From Tissierellia bacterium (GTDB lineage Bacteria; Bacillota_A; Clostridia; Tissierellales; Peptoniphilaceae), in assembly GCA_012728775.1 (NCBI GenBank), contig JAAYEN010000286.1:1-7168 (forward strand): a DNA stretch of 7,168 nt, given 5' to 3'. Shown here in pieces: positions 5,340-7,168 of the stretch. Below the pieces are notes generated by a model. That model saw only the letters and a list, made by a program, of their open reading frames with translations. It was not told where the DNA came from and made no database searches. The number at the start of each line of letters is the position of its first letter. The stretch's first letter is position 1. A program made the position numbers and the translations under genes.

Positions 5340-7010
5340 ATGTTAACAGATGTTCAAATAGCACAAGAAGCTAAAATGCTTCCAATTGTGGATGTGGCTA
5401 AAAATTTAGGAATTGACGAAGACGATATTATTCAATACGGTAAATACAAAGCAAAAGTAGATTTAAATGTATTAGAGAAATTGAAAGATAAAGAAGATGG
5501 AAAGTTGATTTTAGTAACTGCAATTAATCCTACTCCAGCAGGTGAAGGAAAAACTACAATGAATATTGGGCTTTCCATGGGTCTTAATAAAATTGGAAAG
5601 AAAACAGTAACGACATTAAGAGAACCATCTCTTGGACCTAGTTTTGGAGTTAAAGGTGGGGCAGCAGGTGGAGGATATTCTCAAGTAGTTCCTATGGAAG
5701 ACATTAACTTGCACTTTACTGGAGATTTCCACGCTATTACAACTGCTAATAATTTAATTTCAGCTCTTTTAGACAATCATATTCAACAAGGAAATATTTT
5801 AAATATAGATCCTAGAAGAATTGTATGGAAAAGAGTTTTGGACATGAATGACAGAGCTCTTAGAAATATAGTAATTGGTCTTGGCGGAAAACCAAATGGA
5901 GTTCCAAGACAAGATGGATTTGACATAACTGTTGCATCAGAGATTATGGCTATATTCTGTCTTGCTACTGACTTAGAAGATTTAAAACGCAGAGTTGGAG
6001 ATATTCTAGTAGCTTACAATTATGCTGGAGAACCAGTTTATGCCAAAGATTTAGAAGCTCAAGGAGCTGTAGCTCTATTGTTAAAAGATGCTATAAATCC
6101 AAATCTAGTTCAAACTTTAGAAAACACGCCAGCTATCATTCATGGTGGTCCATTTGCAAATATCGCTCACGGATGTAATTCTGTAACTGCTTTAAAAATT
6201 GCTATGAAATTAGGGGATTATACTGTAACAGAAGCAGGATTTGGAGCTGACTTAGGAGCGGAAAAGTTCTTTGATATTACAGCAAGATACGGTGGAGTAA
6301 AGCCAGATGCAACTGTAATTGTTGCTACTGTAAGAGCTTTAAAACACCACGGTGGAGCAGCTAAAGAAGAATTAGGAACTGAAAATCTAGAACAATTAGA
6401 AAAGGGATTCCCTAACTTAGAAAAGCATATTGAAAATGTTAGAAAATTTGGAATTGAACCAATAGTTGCTATAAATGAATTTCCTACAGATACCGAAGCA
6501 GAAGTGGACTATATCGTGGAAGGATGTAAAGCACTTGGAGTAGAAGCAGTACCAGCTTCAGTTTGGGCAAAAGGTGGAGAAGGTGCAGTAGAACTTGCTA
6601 AAAAAGTAGTAGAAGTAGTGGAAAGAGGAGATGCTAATTTCAAATTCCTATACGATATGGAAGAGTCCATACCTGCAAAAATAGAAAAAATTGCTAAAGA
6701 AGTTTATGGAGCTGAAGGAGTAGATTTTACAGGTTCTGCACAAAAACAAATTGCACAATACGAAAAACTTGGATACGACAAAGTTCCAATTTGTATGGCA
6801 AAAACTCAATACTCACTTTCTGATGATCCAAAATTATTAGGTAGACCAGAAGGATTTAGAATAACAGTAAAAGATTTTAAAGTATCTAGAGGAGCAGGAT
6901 TTATTGTAGCATTGACAGGAGATATAATGACAATGCCAGGACTTCCAAAAGTTCCAGCTGCAAATAAGATCGACATATTAGAAGACGGAGAAATAATAGG
7001 ATTATTCTAA
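5340..7010 (+). CDS. fhs: Formate--tetrahydrofolate ligase
   Basis: Interconverts formate + THF + ATP with 10-formyl-THF + ADP + phosphate. In acetogens it consumes ATP; in this operon the reverse, ATP-forming direction is likely. With the ATG at 5340 the protein has 556 residues, the normal length. It carries the P-loop TPAGEGKTT (65-73) and both classical family signatures: [11 protein letters not shown] (103-113) and [12 protein letters not shown] (328-339). The C-terminus is complete. GAGGTG (5331-5336) is the ribosome site; an in-frame GTG at 5334 is part of that site and was rejected as the start. It lies 10 bases after the cyclodeaminase and 17 bases before ftcD, embedded between the two genes that form one fused FTCD protein in animals. 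This indicates that the one-carbon unit from histidine is cashed in as formate and ATP. The cyclohydrolase/FolD step between methenyl- and formyl-THF is not in the window. Confidence 0.97.
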   Translation: MLTDVQIAQEAKMLPIVDVAKNLGIDEDDIIQYGKYKAKVDLNVLEKLKDKEDGKLILVTAINPTPAGEGKTTMNIGLSMGLNKIGKKTVTTLREPSLGPSFGVKGGAAGGGYSQVVPMEDINLHFTGDFHAITTANNLISALLDNHIQQGNILNIDPRRIVWKRVLDMNDRALRNIVIGLGGKPNGVPRQDGFDITVASEIMAIFCLATDLEDLKRRVGDILVAYNYAGEPVYAKDLEAQGAVALLLKDAINPNLVQTLENTPAIIHGGPFANIAHGCNSVTALKIAMKLGDYTVTEAGFGADLGAEKFFDITARYGGVKPDATVIVATVRALKHHGGAAKEELGTENLEQLEKGFPNLEKHIENVRKFGIEPIVAINEFPTDTEAEVDYIVEGCKALGVEAVPASVWAKGGEGAVELAKKVVEVVERGDANFKFLYDMEESIPAKIEKIAKEVYGAEGVDFTGSAQKQIAQYEKLGYDKVPICMAKTQYSLSDDPKLLGRPEGFRITVKDFKVSRGAGFIVALTGDIMTMPGLPKVPAANKIDILEDGEIIGLF

Positions 7011-7027
7011 ATATAAAGGAGAAAAAA

Positions 7028-7168
7028 ATGGCAAGACTTGTAGAATGTGTACCAAATTTTAGCGAAGGAAGAGACTTAGAAAAAGTAGAAAAGATTGTAG
7101 AAAACTTTAAAAATATAGAAGGAGTAACTCTACTAGATTATTCCTCAGACCCAGATCACAACAGATCA
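7028..7168 (+). CDS. ftcD: Glutamate formimidoyltransferase, N-terminal part (cut by window edge)
   Basis: Only 47 codons are present, in frame to the last base, so the gene continues beyond the window. The sequence begins [16 protein letters not shown], the hallmark start of the FTCD N-terminal domain, and ends in the DPDHNRS motif of the same family. The enzyme transfers the formimino group of formiminoglutamate to THF, giving glutamate and 5-formimino-THF, the substrate of the cyclodeaminase encoded at 4766-5329. AAAGGAG (7015-7021), six bases before the ATG, supports the start; the gap from fhs is 17 bases, so it belongs to the same operon. Whether it is a stand-alone transferase or carries a further domain cannot be seen, but a separate cyclodeaminase upstream suggests stand-alone. 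Confidence 0.92.
   Translation, partial: MARLVECVPNFSEGRDLEKVEKIVENFKNIEGVTLLDYSSDPDHNRS

Overview
The window looks like chromosomal DNA of an AT-rich, low-GC Gram-positive anaerobe. The evidence is a Gram-positive-type murC, AGGAGG-like ribosome sites before every gene, and an amino-acid-fermentation operon that includes formate-tetrahydrofolate ligase. A Tissierellia/Peptoniphilaceae-like host (Peptoniphilus, Anaerococcus and relatives) is my best guess from general knowledge. The sequence alone does not prove it.

Layout. Positions 81-1529 on the minus strand encode MurC, a peptidoglycan enzyme. It has its own extended -10 promoter, an inverted repeat lying over that promoter's start site, and a clear intrinsic terminator at 44-71. 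After a 156-base divergent spacer (1530-1685), the plus strand encodes a PAS / AAA+ / Fis-type sigma-54 activator (1686-3125). A 319-base gap (3126-3444) follows. It holds GCACAA/TTGTGC repeats suited to be an enhancer, a near-perfect -24/-12 sigma-54 promoter (TTGGCACG-N4-TTGCAT at 3226-3243), and about 190 bases of leader that can fold into several stems. Then comes a histidine-utilisation operon: hutI (3445-4692), a formimino-THF cyclodeaminase (4766-5329), fhs (5340-7010) and the first 47 codons of a glutamate formimidoyltransferase, ftcD (7028 to the edge).

How the genes work together. HutI makes N-formimino-L-glutamate from imidazolonepropionate. FtcD moves the formimino group to tetrahydrofolate, and the cyclodeaminase releases ammonia to give methenyl-THF. 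After hydrolysis to 10-formyl-THF by an enzyme not in this window, Fhs run in reverse yields formate and ATP. The cluster therefore reads as an energy-conserving histidine fermentation module. It is probably switched on by the adjacent sigma-54 activator, whose PAS domain may sense histidine or a breakdown product. hutH and hutU are not in view and may lie downstream.

The most interesting part is the 3126-3444 gap, which combines an enhancer, a sigma-54 promoter and a structured leader that I cannot assign to a known riboswitch class.
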